Shown: piece after piece, positions 18,109 through 27,203 of the stretch
Numbering within the stretch: position 1 is the first letter of the stretch
Layout: each line of letters begins with the position of its first letter
Source of the DNA: an uncultured Saprospiraceae bacterium
Lineage (GTDB): Bacteria > Bacteroidota > Bacteroidia > Chitinophagales > Saprospiraceae
Length of the DNA stretch: 44,062 bases
Direction: 5' to 3'
NCBI GenBank assembly: GCA_937929885.1
Contig: CALFUQ010000114.1
Location: 1-44,062, forward strand
The notes under the pieces: generated by a model
What the model saw: only the letters and a program-made list of their open reading frames with translations
Told to the model about the DNA's origin: nothing
Databases searched by the model: none
Translations under genes and position numbers: made by a program

Positions 18109-20496
18109 TTACTGTTCAATAATTTCCATGACTTTATCGAATACATCTTCCGCATTTGGTTTAGAGAAGTAATCTCCATCAGAACCATATGGTGGTCTGT
18201 GAGATTTTGCAGTCAGTGTTGATGGTGATGCATCTAGGTAGTAGTATGCTCCTTGGGTTTCTAGAACCTCTTTCATCATGTAAGCTGTAGCTCCTCCTGG
18301 CACATCTTCATCAAGGAAAAGTACTCGATTAGTTTTCTTGATAGACTCTAATATCTTATGATGAATATCGAATGGCAGGAGCGACTGAACATCGATTAAC
18401 TCTACAGAAACATCATATTGTTTAAGTAACTCTATTGCGGTTTGAGCGATTCTCACACAAGAACCATAAGTAACTACTGTTATATCATCTCCTTGCACCA
18501 AAACTTCTGGCACACCTAATGGGACAGTAAATTCTCCTAAGTTATCTGGCACCCGCTCCTTAAGTCGATAACCATTAAGACATTCTATTATTAATGCAGG
18601 ATCTGTGGACTTTAGCATAGTATTATAAAACCCTGCAGCTTGCACCATATTACGAGGGACCAATACTTGAATACCTCTCAAAGCATTAACAATCATACCC
18701 AAAGGAGATCCTGAATGCCATACCCCTTCTAGTCGATGACCTCTCGTCCTTATGATTGCAGGAGCCATCTGCAGTCCATTGCTTCTCCATCTAAGAGTTG
18801 CCAGATCATCTGTAAGAGGTTCTAGACCATATACTAAATAGTCTAAATACTGGATTTCTGCGATTGGCCTGAGTCCTCTCATAGACATACCTATTGCTTG
18901 CCCCACAATTGTCCATTCTCTAATCCCTGTATCAAATATTCTTTCTGGTCCGTATTTATCTTGCAATCCAGCAAACCCTTGATTAACATCTCCAATATTT
19001 CCTACATCCTCTCCAAAAGCTATCACATCTTTACGTTTCTCAAAAGTCAGATCAAAGTACTTATTGATTACTTCATACCCATTAAGCACAATAGATTTAT
19101 CAGAAAAGACTGGTTCTATCTCAGTTATATTTTCTGCTGCAGTCTGAGCATGGCTAGTTAAATTAGTATGATACCTCTCTCCAGTTTTACGCCCATTCGC
19201 AAGGATTGTATTAAGTGCTGCGCTTTCGATACTTGTTTTGCGTGTTAAATATTGATTGAGCCTTCTAGCATTCCTTAGAATCTCATGGTAGCTCGGAGCT
19301 ACTAAATTTTGAAAATCTTGACTTAAGGACTTTATCATCTCGTCATCATACTGCTCTAGCTCTGCATACACATTTGACATTGATTTATTATACGCTAGAG
19401 GCTTTTTAGAATAATTACTCCATGCAATATCCCTAGCCTTTTTCACATAGGTTTTAGCTTCTTCTCTGTATTGATTTATTAAACCATCATTTGCAATACC
19501 ATTCTCTTTGACCCAATCTATCATAAGCTCGATACAATCAAAATCCTTCTCCCACTGCAATCGCTCAGCCGACTTATATCGCTCGTGGCTGCCTGATGTA
19601 GAGTGACCTTGAGGTTGAGTCATCTCTTGGACATGGATCAATGCAGGGATATGATTTTCTCTAACTTTCTTAATCACATTCTCATAAGTAGAACATAGAC
19701 CTGGGTAATCATAGCCTTTGACAGTATAGATATACATCCCTTTACCATTCTCATCCAGCAAGAAACCTTCGAGAGCTCTTGATATATTGCCTTTAACGGT
19801 CTGGAGCTCTACAGGTACAGAAATGCCGTAACCATCATCCCATACTGATACAGCAAGAGGGGTACTCATAACTGCTGCTGCATTTAGCGTTTCCCAAAAT
19901 GCTCCCTCTGAAGTACTCGCATCACCAATCGTACAAAAGCATACTTCATTACCATTGTCTGAGAATTTATTCTTCTCTCTTAAAGCATCTATATCTCGAT
20001 AAGCTTTAGACGCTCTGCTTAACCCTATTGCTCTAGCCATCTGGCCTGCAGTACAAGATATGTCTGAAGTGATATTATAATTTTCTACCTGAGATAACCA
20101 TTTATCGTTTTCGTCAATAAATTTAGAGGCAAAGTGAGTTGGCATTTGACGCCCAGAAGAGAATGGATCATTGTCAATATCTGCATAAAGCTGAGCAAGA
20201 AAATCTTCTACGGAGCTTAATCCCAGCGCAAGCATAAAAGTCTGATCCCGATAATAACCTGCCCTGTAGTCTCCTTTTTTAAAACTACGTGCCATAGCTA
20301 CCTGTGCAACCTCTTTCCCATCACCAAAAACTCCAAATTTTGCTTTGCCTGTTAAGACTTCTTTCCTACCTAGATAACTTAATTCTCTGCTTACTAGACA
20401 TATCCACAAGTCGTTAAGCACCTCTCGACGATAACTATCTAATTTGGAAGAACCTTTAGGTTGTAGAGTTAATAGAGCAGGACTGTCTAAAATCAT
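18109..20496 (-). CDS. Fused 2-oxoacid dehydrogenase E1 (alpha+beta)
   Basis: A thiamine-diphosphate-dependent E1 of a 2-oxoacid (branched-chain or pyruvate type) dehydrogenase complex, with both subunits in one 795-residue chain. The alpha part (about 1-400) has the ThDP/Mg motif starting GDASTSEGAF at residue 191 and ending WDDGYGIS. The beta part (about 455-795) contains FGEDVGNIGDVNQGF, the IVGQAIGMSMRG region and VTYGSCVRIA. The usual NN of the alpha ThDP motif is DD. E2 and E3 are not nearby, so substrate specificity is open. A long imperfect inverted repeat precedes the gene. Confidence 0.9.
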   Translation of the reverse strand: MILDSPALLTLQPKGSSKLDSYRREVLNDLWICLVSRELSYLGRKEVLTGKAKFGVFGDGKEVAQVAMARSFKKGDYRAGYYRDQTFMLALGLSSVEDFLAQLYADIDNDPFSSGRQMPTHFASKFIDENDKWLSQVENYNITSDISCTAGQMARAIGLSRASKAYRDIDALREKNKFSDNGNEVCFCTIGDASTSEGAFWETLNAAAVMSTPLAVSVWDDGYGISVPVELQTVKGNISRALEGFLLDENGKGMYIYTVKGYDYPGLCSTYENVIKKVRENHIPALIHVQEMTQPQGHSTSGSHERYKSAERLQWEKDFDCIELMIDWVKENGIANDGLINQYREEAKTYVKKARDIAWSNYSKKPLAYNKSMSNVYAELEQYDDEMIKSLSQDFQNLVAPSYHEILRNARRLNQYLTRKTSIESAALNTILANGRKTGERYHTNLTSHAQTAAENITEIEPVFSDKSIVLNGYEVINKYFDLTFEKRKDVIAFGEDVGNIGDVNQGFAGLQDKYGPERIFDTGIREWTIVGQAIGMSMRGLRPIAEIQYLDYLVYGLEPLTDDLATLRWRSNGLQMAPAIIRTRGHRLEGVWHSGSPLGMIVNALRGIQVLVPRNMVQAAGFYNTMLKSTDPALIIECLNGYRLKERVPDNLGEFTVPLGVPEVLVQGDDITVVTYGSCVRIAQTAIELLKQYDVSVELIDVQSLLPFDIHHKILESIKKTNRVLFLDEDVPGGATAYMMKEVLETQGAYYYLDASPSTLTAKSHRPPYGSDGDYFSKPNAEDVFDKVMEIIEQ

Positions 20497-20528
20497 AGAA
20501 AATGGCTGGCTTGTAGTTGTGCTTTAAA

Positions 20529-20568
20529 GTCGTATAACATTGAAAAAACCGACAATGTTGTAGACGAC
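20529..20568 (-). promoter_or_regulatory. Imperfect inverted repeat in the E1 leader
   Basis: GTCGTATAACATTG (20529-20542) is nearly the reverse complement of CAATGTTGTAGACGAC (20553-20568), around a 10-base A-rich loop. It begins 33 bases upstream of the E1 ATG. It may be a regulator-binding site or a leader-RNA hairpin. No U-tract follows on the minus strand, so termination is unlikely. Confidence 0.4.
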
Positions 20569-20701
20569 ATAAATTTACAAAATTTAATATGAGGTATAAT
20601 ATTTGCCTGATATTAAGCGCTTGAACTATTATAATAACCGATTAACAGTATGTTAACAAGGAGTTATAAATTTATTTCGTCCTAATGTTATTGATATCTA
20701 T

Positions 20702-20709
20702 TATCTTTG
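20702..20709 (+). promoter_or_regulatory. -7 element before the DUF1573 gene
   Basis: TATCTTTG matches TAnnTTTG, 24 bases upstream of the ATG. A -33 element is not evident. Confidence 0.4.
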
Positions 20710-20733
20710 ACATGTAGTTAAAATCAAATTTTT

Positions 20734-21219
20734 ATGAAAAATATATTCTTATCATTCATTTTATGCTTTGTATGTACTGCATTTGTGACTGCTCAAGGCA
20801 CATTAGATGCTATTGAAGGAGAGATCGAAATGCAAGCAAATGGTCCAGTTATGGATTTTGAAAGCCTTGAAGTACCATATGGAGAGATCGATCAGCATTC
20901 TGAGCCACTTAGAAACTTAGCTTTTACCAATACTGGTACTGAGCCATTAGTGATCAAAAGTGCAAGAGGATCTTGTGGATGTACTGTGCCAATCTGGCCA
21001 AAAGAGCCAATTATGCCAGGTGAAGAGGCAAATATCGAAATCAGGTATGCAACTGATAGAATTGGTAAATTCAGCAAAACTGTAACCATTACTACTAATG
21101 AAGGTGGAGACCCACACGTAGTAAAAGTACATGGTAATGTTTCAAAAGCTGATGATACGCAAAGTGTTCCTATGGCACCTGCTTCTATCATAACAGGAGG
21201 CAAGAAATCAGGATCATAA
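20734..21219 (+). CDS. DUF1573 exported protein
   Basis: A 161-residue exported protein. A Sec signal peptide covers residues 1 to about 20 (FILCFVCTAFVTAQG). The mature part is a DUF1573 Ig-like beta domain: DFESLEVPYGEI, then FTNTGTEPLVIKSARGSCGCTVP, then IEIRYATDRIGKF. The CGC motif is typical of the family, which is common in Bacteroidota but of unknown role. It is a single-gene unit with its own promoter element and a strong terminator. Confidence 0.9.
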   Translation: MKNIFLSFILCFVCTAFVTAQGTLDAIEGEIEMQANGPVMDFESLEVPYGEIDQHSEPLRNLAFTNTGTEPLVIKSARGSCGCTVPIWPKEPIMPGEEANIEIRYATDRIGKFSKTVTITTNEGGDPHVVKVHGNVSKADDTQSVPMAPASIITGGKKSGS

Positions 21220-21243
21220 TTAGATTCTTTGAAAGATTTACTA

Positions 21244-21279
21244 GCTCAATCTACAGAAATGTGAGATTGGGCTTTTTTT
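21244..21279 (+). terminator. Intrinsic terminator after the DUF1573 gene
   Basis: GCTCAATCT (21244-21252) pairs with AGATTGGGC (21264-21272), with one G-U pair and an 11-base loop. It is followed directly by TTTTTTT. It lies 25 bases after the stop codon. Confidence 0.85.
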
Positions 21280-21335
21280 ATGCCTCTTAATTACCTTACT
21301 ATTTAATTTGAGAGTAACTCTTGCCATTTTCAATA

Positions 21336-21343
21336 TAATTTTG
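21336..21343 (+). promoter_or_regulatory. Possible -7 element before the M23 lipoprotein gene
   Basis: TAATTTTG fits TAnnTTTG, 58 bases before the ATG. No TTG lies at the usual distance upstream, so support is weak. Confidence 0.28.
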
Positions 21344-21401
21344 TTTTAATAGAAATATCAAAGACTTGATAACTTAGCTTATCTCAGTTAGATTAATCAA
21401 T

Positions 21402-22742
21402 ATGCATCGACTACTTTTTGGATTACTAATTTTAGTTTTTGGCTTATTGATTTCCTGCGAACAACCTGCTCAGATCGTCCTTCCTAAATACGAGCCTAAG
21501 AACTTACATGAAAAATATGTCTTAAGCTTAGATGCTGCAGATTTATCTCAAACTGCTTTAGGATTAAAATGGATAGATGCAAGTAATGAAGCATTAAAAT
21601 CACCTATCGAAATCAATGCTCCTTACGAACAAGAATTCTATGTATTAGAAGACGAACCTAAAGCTTATGCCTTTAAAGTCGATGGCTCGAAAGGTCATAA
21701 AATAGAAGTTAGTTTAGAGCAGACTGCAGGTGACAGCACTTTAGTATTTCTAGATGCTTATAGAGTTGGTACGGAATCATCAGTTACACATGAATTAATT
21801 GCATCTGCAGATAAAGCTGATAGAGATCTTTTTTTTGAAGTGGTTGAGGATGGATCATTCGTTATAAGATTCCAAAATGAATTACTAAGAAAAGGCCAAT
21901 TCCGTATCAAGATCATTAAAGTGCCATCGCTTGACTTCCCAGTTGCAGGAGGTACTACCTATGACATTGGCAGTCTATTTGGGGTAGATCGAGATGCTGG
22001 TAAAAGACGTCATGAGGGTATTGATATTTTTGCAAAACGGCACACCCCTATTATCGCTCCCTCAGCTGGTAATATCAACTATGCAGGAACACGAAAAGGC
22101 AGCTTAGGAGGTACCGTAATTTGGATGCGCGATAATAACCGAAATCAAACCATATACTTTGCACACCTACAAGATGTGTTTGTCAAAAAAGGCGATAAAG
22201 TAGTCAAAGGAGATACTATTGGTAGTGTGGGTAATAGTGGAAATGCGATCACTACTGCACCGCATTTGCACTTTGGCATTTACCAAGAGAATGGAGCTGT
22301 AAATCCTTACGATCATGTTGTTTCGCTTAAGACGCGACCTAATCGACTTCTTGCAAATACGGATTACCTAGGACAAGTAGTTAGAACTAAACGGCAGTCT
22401 TCTCTTAGATCTAAAAGCAAAGATAAAGACGAACCAACCTTATTAGACAAGCATCAATTTTTGAAAGTAAATGGCTGCTTTGCGAGTTACTATAATGTAG
22501 AACTTCCTGATGGACAACAAGGCTATATTTTCTATGATGATATAAGACCTATCGAAAATTCAATAAGATTAATAAATCGTAAAGAAGCCCTGCTCTTAGA
22601 TAAGCCATCGGCTGATGCAATCGTAATCCAAAATATCAAAGAAGAAACTGTCAAAGTCTTAGCATCTACTAATACATCTTCAGATCAAAAGTATCACTAT
22701 GTAGAATCACCAAGTGGTGAAAGAGGCTGGATGCTTATCTAG
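21402..22742 (+). CDS. M23-family metallopeptidase lipoprotein
   Basis: A 446-residue envelope protein. A lipoprotein signal ends in LISC (Cys19 lipidated). An N-terminal beta region (about 70-175) resembles pre-peptidase domains. The LytM/M23 domain (about 180-305) has the zinc ligands H204-x3-D208 and H288-L-H290, plus the FAH motif at 253-255. The C-terminus (about 345-446) contains two SH3-like segments (LPDGQQGYIFYDD and SPSGERGWMLI), which often bind peptidoglycan. All expected catalytic ligands are present, so an active peptidoglycan endopeptidase is likely. No partner gene adjoins it. Confidence 0.9.
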   Translation: MHRLLFGLLILVFGLLISCEQPAQIVLPKYEPKNLHEKYVLSLDAADLSQTALGLKWIDASNEALKSPIEINAPYEQEFYVLEDEPKAYAFKVDGSKGHKIEVSLEQTAGDSTLVFLDAYRVGTESSVTHELIASADKADRDLFFEVVEDGSFVIRFQNELLRKGQFRIKIIKVPSLDFPVAGGTTYDIGSLFGVDRDAGKRRHEGIDIFAKRHTPIIAPSAGNINYAGTRKGSLGGTVIWMRDNNRNQTIYFAHLQDVFVKKGDKVVKGDTIGSVGNSGNAITTAPHLHFGIYQENGAVNPYDHVVSLKTRPNRLLANTDYLGQVVRTKRQSSLRSKSKDKDEPTLLDKHQFLKVNGCFASYYNVELPDGQQGYIFYDDIRPIENSIRLINRKEALLLDKPSADAIVIQNIKEETVKVLASTNTSSDQKYHYVESPSGERGWMLI

Positions 22743-22930
22743 GTTGGTCTATTTATCTAAAAGTCTTTCTACTTTATAGAAAACAAAAGCTAATGCGTCA
22801 AAATCAGAAACACACTCATTTTGATTAAGAAATGACCTTGATGAGTTAATAAATGTCTCACTCTTAAGTAAATAGTCATTAAAGGACAGATTTTTGTTGA
22901 TTTAAAGAACAACAAGCTCGCATAGCTATT

Positions 22931-22938
22931 TACATTTG
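22931..22938 (+). promoter_or_regulatory. -7 element before yaaA
   Basis: TACATTTG matches TAnnTTTG, 22 bases before the yaaA ATG. No clear -33 element is seen. Confidence 0.4.
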
Positions 22939-22960
22939 TACACTTTACAAAAAGCCAAAA

Positions 22961-23725
22961 ATGATAATACTTCTATCTCCTGCAAAATCACTAGACTACA
23001 CTGAAACCAAAGTCAAAGATTCGACCCAACCAATATTCCAAGAAGAGGCATTACAACTTGTCGGTATACTACAAAAGAAAAGTAACAGTGCGCTTAAAAA
23101 GCTCATGAAGGTGAGCGACAAAATCGCTAAAGAAAATAATCAGCGATATAAAGATTTCTCTCCAAAATTTACTCCCGAGAATAGCAAACAAGCTATCCTA
23201 GCCTTTAAAGGTGATGTCTATACTGGCATGCATAATGAGACTATGAGTAAAGCTGACCTTAATTTTGCACAAAAGCATGTTAGGATTTTGTCTGGTCTAT
23301 ATGGCATATTAAAGCCACTTGATCTTATGCAGCCATACCGTCTTGAGATGGGTACTAAGTTACCTGTGAAAAAGACTAAGAATCTATATGGGTTTTGGGG
23401 AGATAAAATCACTGAAACCATAAATGCAGAAGAACCAAAGTTGATTGTCAATCTAGCTTCCAAAGAATATTTCAAATCCATCAGAGCAGATAACCTCAAG
23501 GCCAAAGTCTTGAACGTTAACTTTAAAGAATTTCATAATGGCGAATTGAAATTCTTGTCATTCAATGCTAAAAAAGCAAGAGGGATGTTGACCCGATATA
23601 TAATCGATAATAGGATTAAAACAATCAGTAAAATAAAAGGATTTGATACTGACAGGTATTACCTTGATACCGACAACTCTACCGAAACAAATCTACAATT
23701 CGTAAGAAAATTTATCCCTGTATGA
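22961..23725 (+). CDS. yaaA: YaaA-family peroxide stress protein (UPF0246)
   Basis: A 254-residue cytosolic protein starting MIILLSPAKSLDY, the family hallmark. It also has FKGDVYTGM, RILSGLYGILKPLDLMQPYRLEMGT in two adjoining stretches, and the LYGFWGDKIT segment. In E. coli YaaA protects DNA and proteins under hydrogen peroxide stress, partly by lowering free iron. It is first of a three-gene unit, and its stop overlaps the penicillin-acylase start by 4 bp (ATGA). Confidence 0.93.
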   Translation: MIILLSPAKSLDYTETKVKDSTQPIFQEEALQLVGILQKKSNSALKKLMKVSDKIAKENNQRYKDFSPKFTPENSKQAILAFKGDVYTGMHNETMSKADLNFAQKHVRILSGLYGILKPLDLMQPYRLEMGTKLPVKKTKNLYGFWGDKITETINAEEPKLIVNLASKEYFKSIRADNLKAKVLNVNFKEFHNGELKFLSFNAKKARGMLTRYIIDNRIKTISKIKGFDTDRYYLDTDNSTETNLQFVRKFIPV

Positions 23726-26145
23726 AATACTTCAAATTTCCCTTCCTCCTAGCGCTCTTGATCGGGACTTGTTATGTCTTGAGTATTCCGATCCCCGCTG
23801 GTGATGCAACCCTCCCTCCAGTAGGGAAATTCTTTAGTCCTTTCTCTGGCTTTTGGAATAATGCAGAATCTACAGGCACTAGAAAATCGATTACAATCAA
23901 TACCGATAAACTCAGTGGTGAAGTAGAAGTTGTCTTTGATGACCGTGATGTACCACATATTTTTGCTGACAATATTGAAGATGCGGTTTTCGTACAAGGA
24001 TACTTGCATGCGCGCGATCGATTATTTCAAATGGATGTAGCGGTAAGAGCAGCCTCAGGACAGCTATCAGAGATACTCGGCGAGTCTACTGTGAAAATGG
24101 ATAGAATCAGGCGGCAGATGGGAATTGAATATGCTTCTGAAAAGGCAGTCGATGCTTGGTCAAAATATCCAGAATATAAAAACCTTAGCAGCTACTCCGA
24201 AGGAGCAAATCATTTTATCAATCAGCTAAAACCAGAAGATTACCCAGTAGAGTTTAAACTACTTGGGCACAAGCCAGGGTCGTGGTCTAACCTGAAGAGT
24301 TCATTATTCCAAAAAAATATGGCGTTGACTTTATGTGCAGGCCAATCTGATATCCAAGCCACCAATCTCCTAAAGTATTTTGGGCAAGAGACTTTCTCAG
24401 AACTATTTCCAGAGTGGAACCCTAAGCAATCCCCTATCATTCCATCCACTAAAACATGGAACAACACTTCAGCATCAATTTCAGAATCTGAAGAACTGGC
24501 CAAATCACTTTCATATTATCAAAAACCACCTATCCCTGAACATGTACCAGGCATAGGTAGCAATAACTGGGCTGTAGCAGCAAGTAAAACAAAAAACGGA
24601 AATGCTATTTTAGCCAATGATCCACATCTAAAGTTAACACTACCATCAATCTGGTATGAGGTACACATCAATACACCTGAGGTTAATGTCTATGGTGTCT
24701 CATTGCCAGGAGTGCCAGGAGTTATCATTGGGTTTAATGATAACATAGCTTGGGGCGTAACTAATGTAGGGCATGATGTCTTAGATTGGTACAAGATAAA
24801 ATGGCTCAATGACGAGCAGACAATTTACGAACTAGACGGAGAGACCAAAGAAGTAGAATATCGCATAGAAAAGATCGCCGTCAAAGGCGCACGGGATATC
24901 ATTGATACAATAAAGTACACTCACTGGGGACCAATACTACCTGATGATTCTCCATGGGAAAATTATCAAGGATTATCTATGCGCTGGTTGGCACTTGATG
25001 CGCCAGATAGAGACGAACTGAATTCTTTTATGCAGATGGCAAAAGGAAAAAATCATGACGATTACCTCAATGCCTTGTCCAATTATATCTTGCCTGCACA
25101 GAACTTTGCATTTGCATCTGTGGACGGCGATGTAGCTATCAAAGTAAATGGTAAGCTTCCTATTAAAAATGAACAAAACGGACGATTTATAAAAGATGGA
25201 TCTAAGACTGCTAACGGCTGGAAAGGCTTCATCCCAAGAAATGAATTACCTGCTGATCATAAACCTGAGCGTGGCTTTATATCATCTGCTAATCAGAATT
25301 CCACAGCACCTGACTATCCTTACTACTACAATGGACGATTTGAAAATTATCGAGGAAGGATAATTAATGATATGCTTGAAGAAATGGAAAACATAACGGT
25401 AGACGATATGATGGCGATGCACCAAAACTCTGTAAGTTACAAAGCTAAAGATGCCTTACCGTCAATGATTAATTTGATTAGTAATACCGATTTAAATGAC
25501 GACCAAAAAGAGATTCTTGATAAATTAAGTAAATGGAATTACAGCTATGATGTTGAATCTGCTGCAGCTTCCTATTTTGATGATTGGTACGAGGAATTTT
25601 ATGATTTGACCTTTGATGAAATTAGCAATTTGAAAGATTCTATGACGGTTATGATGCCGAGTGACTGGGTCCTTGTTAAGAAATTAGAAGATAATCAAGA
25701 CGACAGGTTTTTTGATATCCAAGGGACTGCAAGTACAGAGAATGCTGGTGACCTGGTTAGGCTAGCATTTATGAAAATGACAGAGAATTTTAGTGAAAAG
25801 GATGATCATAAATGGACGACTTATAATAAAAGAAGGATCGAGCATATCGCCTCTATCCCTTCTTTCTCCGTCAATAATGTGCAAGCACCTGGACATGGTG
25901 ATGTCATTAATGCATACAATACAGTATGGGGTCCATCATGGAGAATGATTGTAGAATTGGATAAAGATAAAGTGAACGCTTATGGTGTATTCCCTGGCGG
26001 ACAGAGTGGTAATCCTGGGAGTCCGTTTTACAAAACTGGTATAGACAATTGGACTAACGGGAAATACTTTAAGCTCAACTTTGTAAAGCAAAAAGAACAA
26101 TTAGATGAGGTAAAATCATATTCTATTAATTTTTCAAAATCGTAA
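23722..26145 (+). CDS. Penicillin acylase-family Ntn hydrolase
   Basis: An 807-residue exported amidase of the penicillin/AHL acylase family. These proteins are made as precursors and self-cleave into alpha and beta chains. An N-terminal signal or anchor (about 5-25) is followed by the alpha-chain region (VVFDDRDVPHIFADN and QGYLHARDRLFQMD). The predicted new N-terminus of the beta chain is Ser280 in GIGS-NNWAV, the conserved catalytic nucleophile, with NDPHL shortly after. Natural substrates of such proteins vary (penicillins, acyl-homoserine lactones, other amides) and cannot be read here. It is translationally coupled to yaaA and sits 2 bp before the next gene. Confidence 0.92.
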   Translation: MKYFKFPFLLALLIGTCYVLSIPIPAGDATLPPVGKFFSPFSGFWNNAESTGTRKSITINTDKLSGEVEVVFDDRDVPHIFADNIEDAVFVQGYLHARDRLFQMDVAVRAASGQLSEILGESTVKMDRIRRQMGIEYASEKAVDAWSKYPEYKNLSSYSEGANHFINQLKPEDYPVEFKLLGHKPGSWSNLKSSLFQKNMALTLCAGQSDIQATNLLKYFGQETFSELFPEWNPKQSPIIPSTKTWNNTSASISESEELAKSLSYYQKPPIPEHVPGIGSNNWAVAASKTKNGNAILANDPHLKLTLPSIWYEVHINTPEVNVYGVSLPGVPGVIIGFNDNIAWGVTNVGHDVLDWYKIKWLNDEQTIYELDGETKEVEYRIEKIAVKGARDIIDTIKYTHWGPILPDDSPWENYQGLSMRWLALDAPDRDELNSFMQMAKGKNHDDYLNALSNYILPAQNFAFASVDGDVAIKVNGKLPIKNEQNGRFIKDGSKTANGWKGFIPRNELPADHKPERGFISSANQNSTAPDYPYYYNGRFENYRGRIINDMLEEMENITVDDMMAMHQNSVSYKAKDALPSMINLISNTDLNDDQKEILDKLSKWNYSYDVESAAASYFDDWYEEFYDLTFDEISNLKDSMTVMMPSDWVLVKKLEDNQDDRFFDIQGTASTENAGDLVRLAFMKMTENFSEKDDHKWTTYNKRRIEHIASIPSFSVNNVQAPGHGDVINAYNTVWGPSWRMIVELDKDKVNAYGVFPGGQSGNPGSPFYKTGIDNWTNGKYFKLNFVKQKEQLDEVKSYSINFSKS

Positions 26146-26147
26146 CC

Positions 26148-26489
26148 ATGAAAATTATAATTAGCATCGTGGCGATAATAGTTTTAGGATATATCATGCA
26201 GCTAGTAACCCCATGGTGGGGCATTGCTTTAGCAGTGATGATCGTCACTTATTTACTTAATAAAAACTATTGGACTAGTTTCTTAGTCGGCTTTCTTGCT
26301 GTGTTATTACTCTGGGGTGGATTTGCATTCATTAAAGATGTATCTAATGGTAGCATACTATCGTCTCAAGTAGGAGATTTACTGCAAGGATTGCCTTCGA
26401 TAGCCTTGGTGTTATTGACTGGAGTTATAGGTGGACTTGTAGGAGGATTAAGTGGTATGTTAGGACAATCGGCGCGAGAATTGATATAG
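26148..26489 (+). CDS. Small integral membrane protein, unknown function
   Basis: A 113-residue, very hydrophobic protein with three to four predicted membrane helices (about 2-18, 22-39, 46-65 and 80-105). The last ends in a Gly-rich GVIGGLVGGLSGMLGQ stretch. I do not recognise the family. It begins 2 bp after the penicillin acylase stop, so the two are almost certainly co-transcribed. Confidence 0.7.
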   Translation: MKIIISIVAIIVLGYIMQLVTPWWGIALAVMIVTYLLNKNYWTSFLVGFLAVLLLWGGFAFIKDVSNGSILSSQVGDLLQGLPSIALVLLTGVIGGLVGGLSGMLGQSARELI

Positions 26490-26497
26490 ATATACTG

Positions 26498-26529
26498 ATT
26501 AGTTAGTTTTATCCTATTAAACTACTAAT
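26498..26529 (+). terminator. Weak hairpin after the yaaA operon
   Basis: ATTAGTTAGTTT (26498-26509) pairs with AAACTACTAAT (26519-26529) with a single bulge. A T-run follows only after about 8 bases (TATTTTTTG), so termination is possible but not typical. Confidence 0.35.
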
Positions 26530-26587
26530 TCCTCGATATTTTTTGACTCTAAATTGAAAGTTCTGCTAATTGCAGTAGAATTTAAAT

Positions 26588-26953
26588 ATGGATTATCACA
26601 TTTACAAAAAGGCCAAGAAGAGGGTAAAAGATAAAAGAAGATTTTATACCCATGTAATCTCATGGGCAATCATGAGTGTGTTTTTCATCTTACTCAATAT
26701 TTTCACAAGTAATTTTTTCTGGGCTATATTCCCGATACTTGGTTGGGGTATTATGCTTGCTTTTCATGGTATCAAAGTATTCTCTACTGTCTATGGTGAT
26801 GAATGGGAAGAGCGAGAAATAGAAAAGGAAATGGAGAAACTTAGACGAAATGAAAACTTCAGGACAACCTATGAAGACGAGAGCTACATCGAGCTAAAAC
26901 TCAAAAGTATGCCTAAAGAGCCTCGTGGCAGTCGCGACTCAGACTTTGTTTAG
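26588..26953 (+). CDS. 2TM domain-containing protein
   Basis: A 121-residue protein with a basic N-terminus (KKAKKRVKDKRRFYTH), two membrane helices (about 22-42 and 46-66), the motif ILGWGIMLAFHGIKVF, and a charged C-terminal tail. This is the 2TM domain pattern found in Bacteroidota, alone or fused to LytTR/histidine-kinase-like proteins. Function is unknown. It sits 98 bp after the yaaA unit and probably has its own promoter. Confidence 0.85.
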   Translation: MDYHIYKKAKKRVKDKRRFYTHVISWAIMSVFFILLNIFTSNFFWAIFPILGWGIMLAFHGIKVFSTVYGDEWEEREIEKEMEKLRRNENFRTTYEDESYIELKLKSMPKEPRGSRDSDFV

Positions 26954-27108
26954 TCTACTTAGATAGAAAATTACAAAAGATTGTTGTTCTACTATAAATT
27001 TCATATTAGATAATATTATTATGTATTAATCTGTGAAAATCTGCTATTTACCTCTAATTATTCATCAATTCGATAAAATTAGTCGTCACATTCAGAATAC
27101 TTAGTACC

Positions 27109-27117
27109 TATATTTGC
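27109..27117 (+). promoter_or_regulatory. -7 element before the K+ channel gene
   Basis: TATATTTGC matches the extended Bacteroidota element TAnnTTTGC. It lies 86 bases before the ATG, so the leader would be about 80 nt. No clear -33 element. Confidence 0.45.
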
Positions 27118-27203
27118 GTTCAAGAAAAGTACATCCTAATAAATAGGGTGCTACAAAACTAAGCAGCAAACCTTTAAACTCAAAAGTGTAGTCTAATCAT
27201 ATC

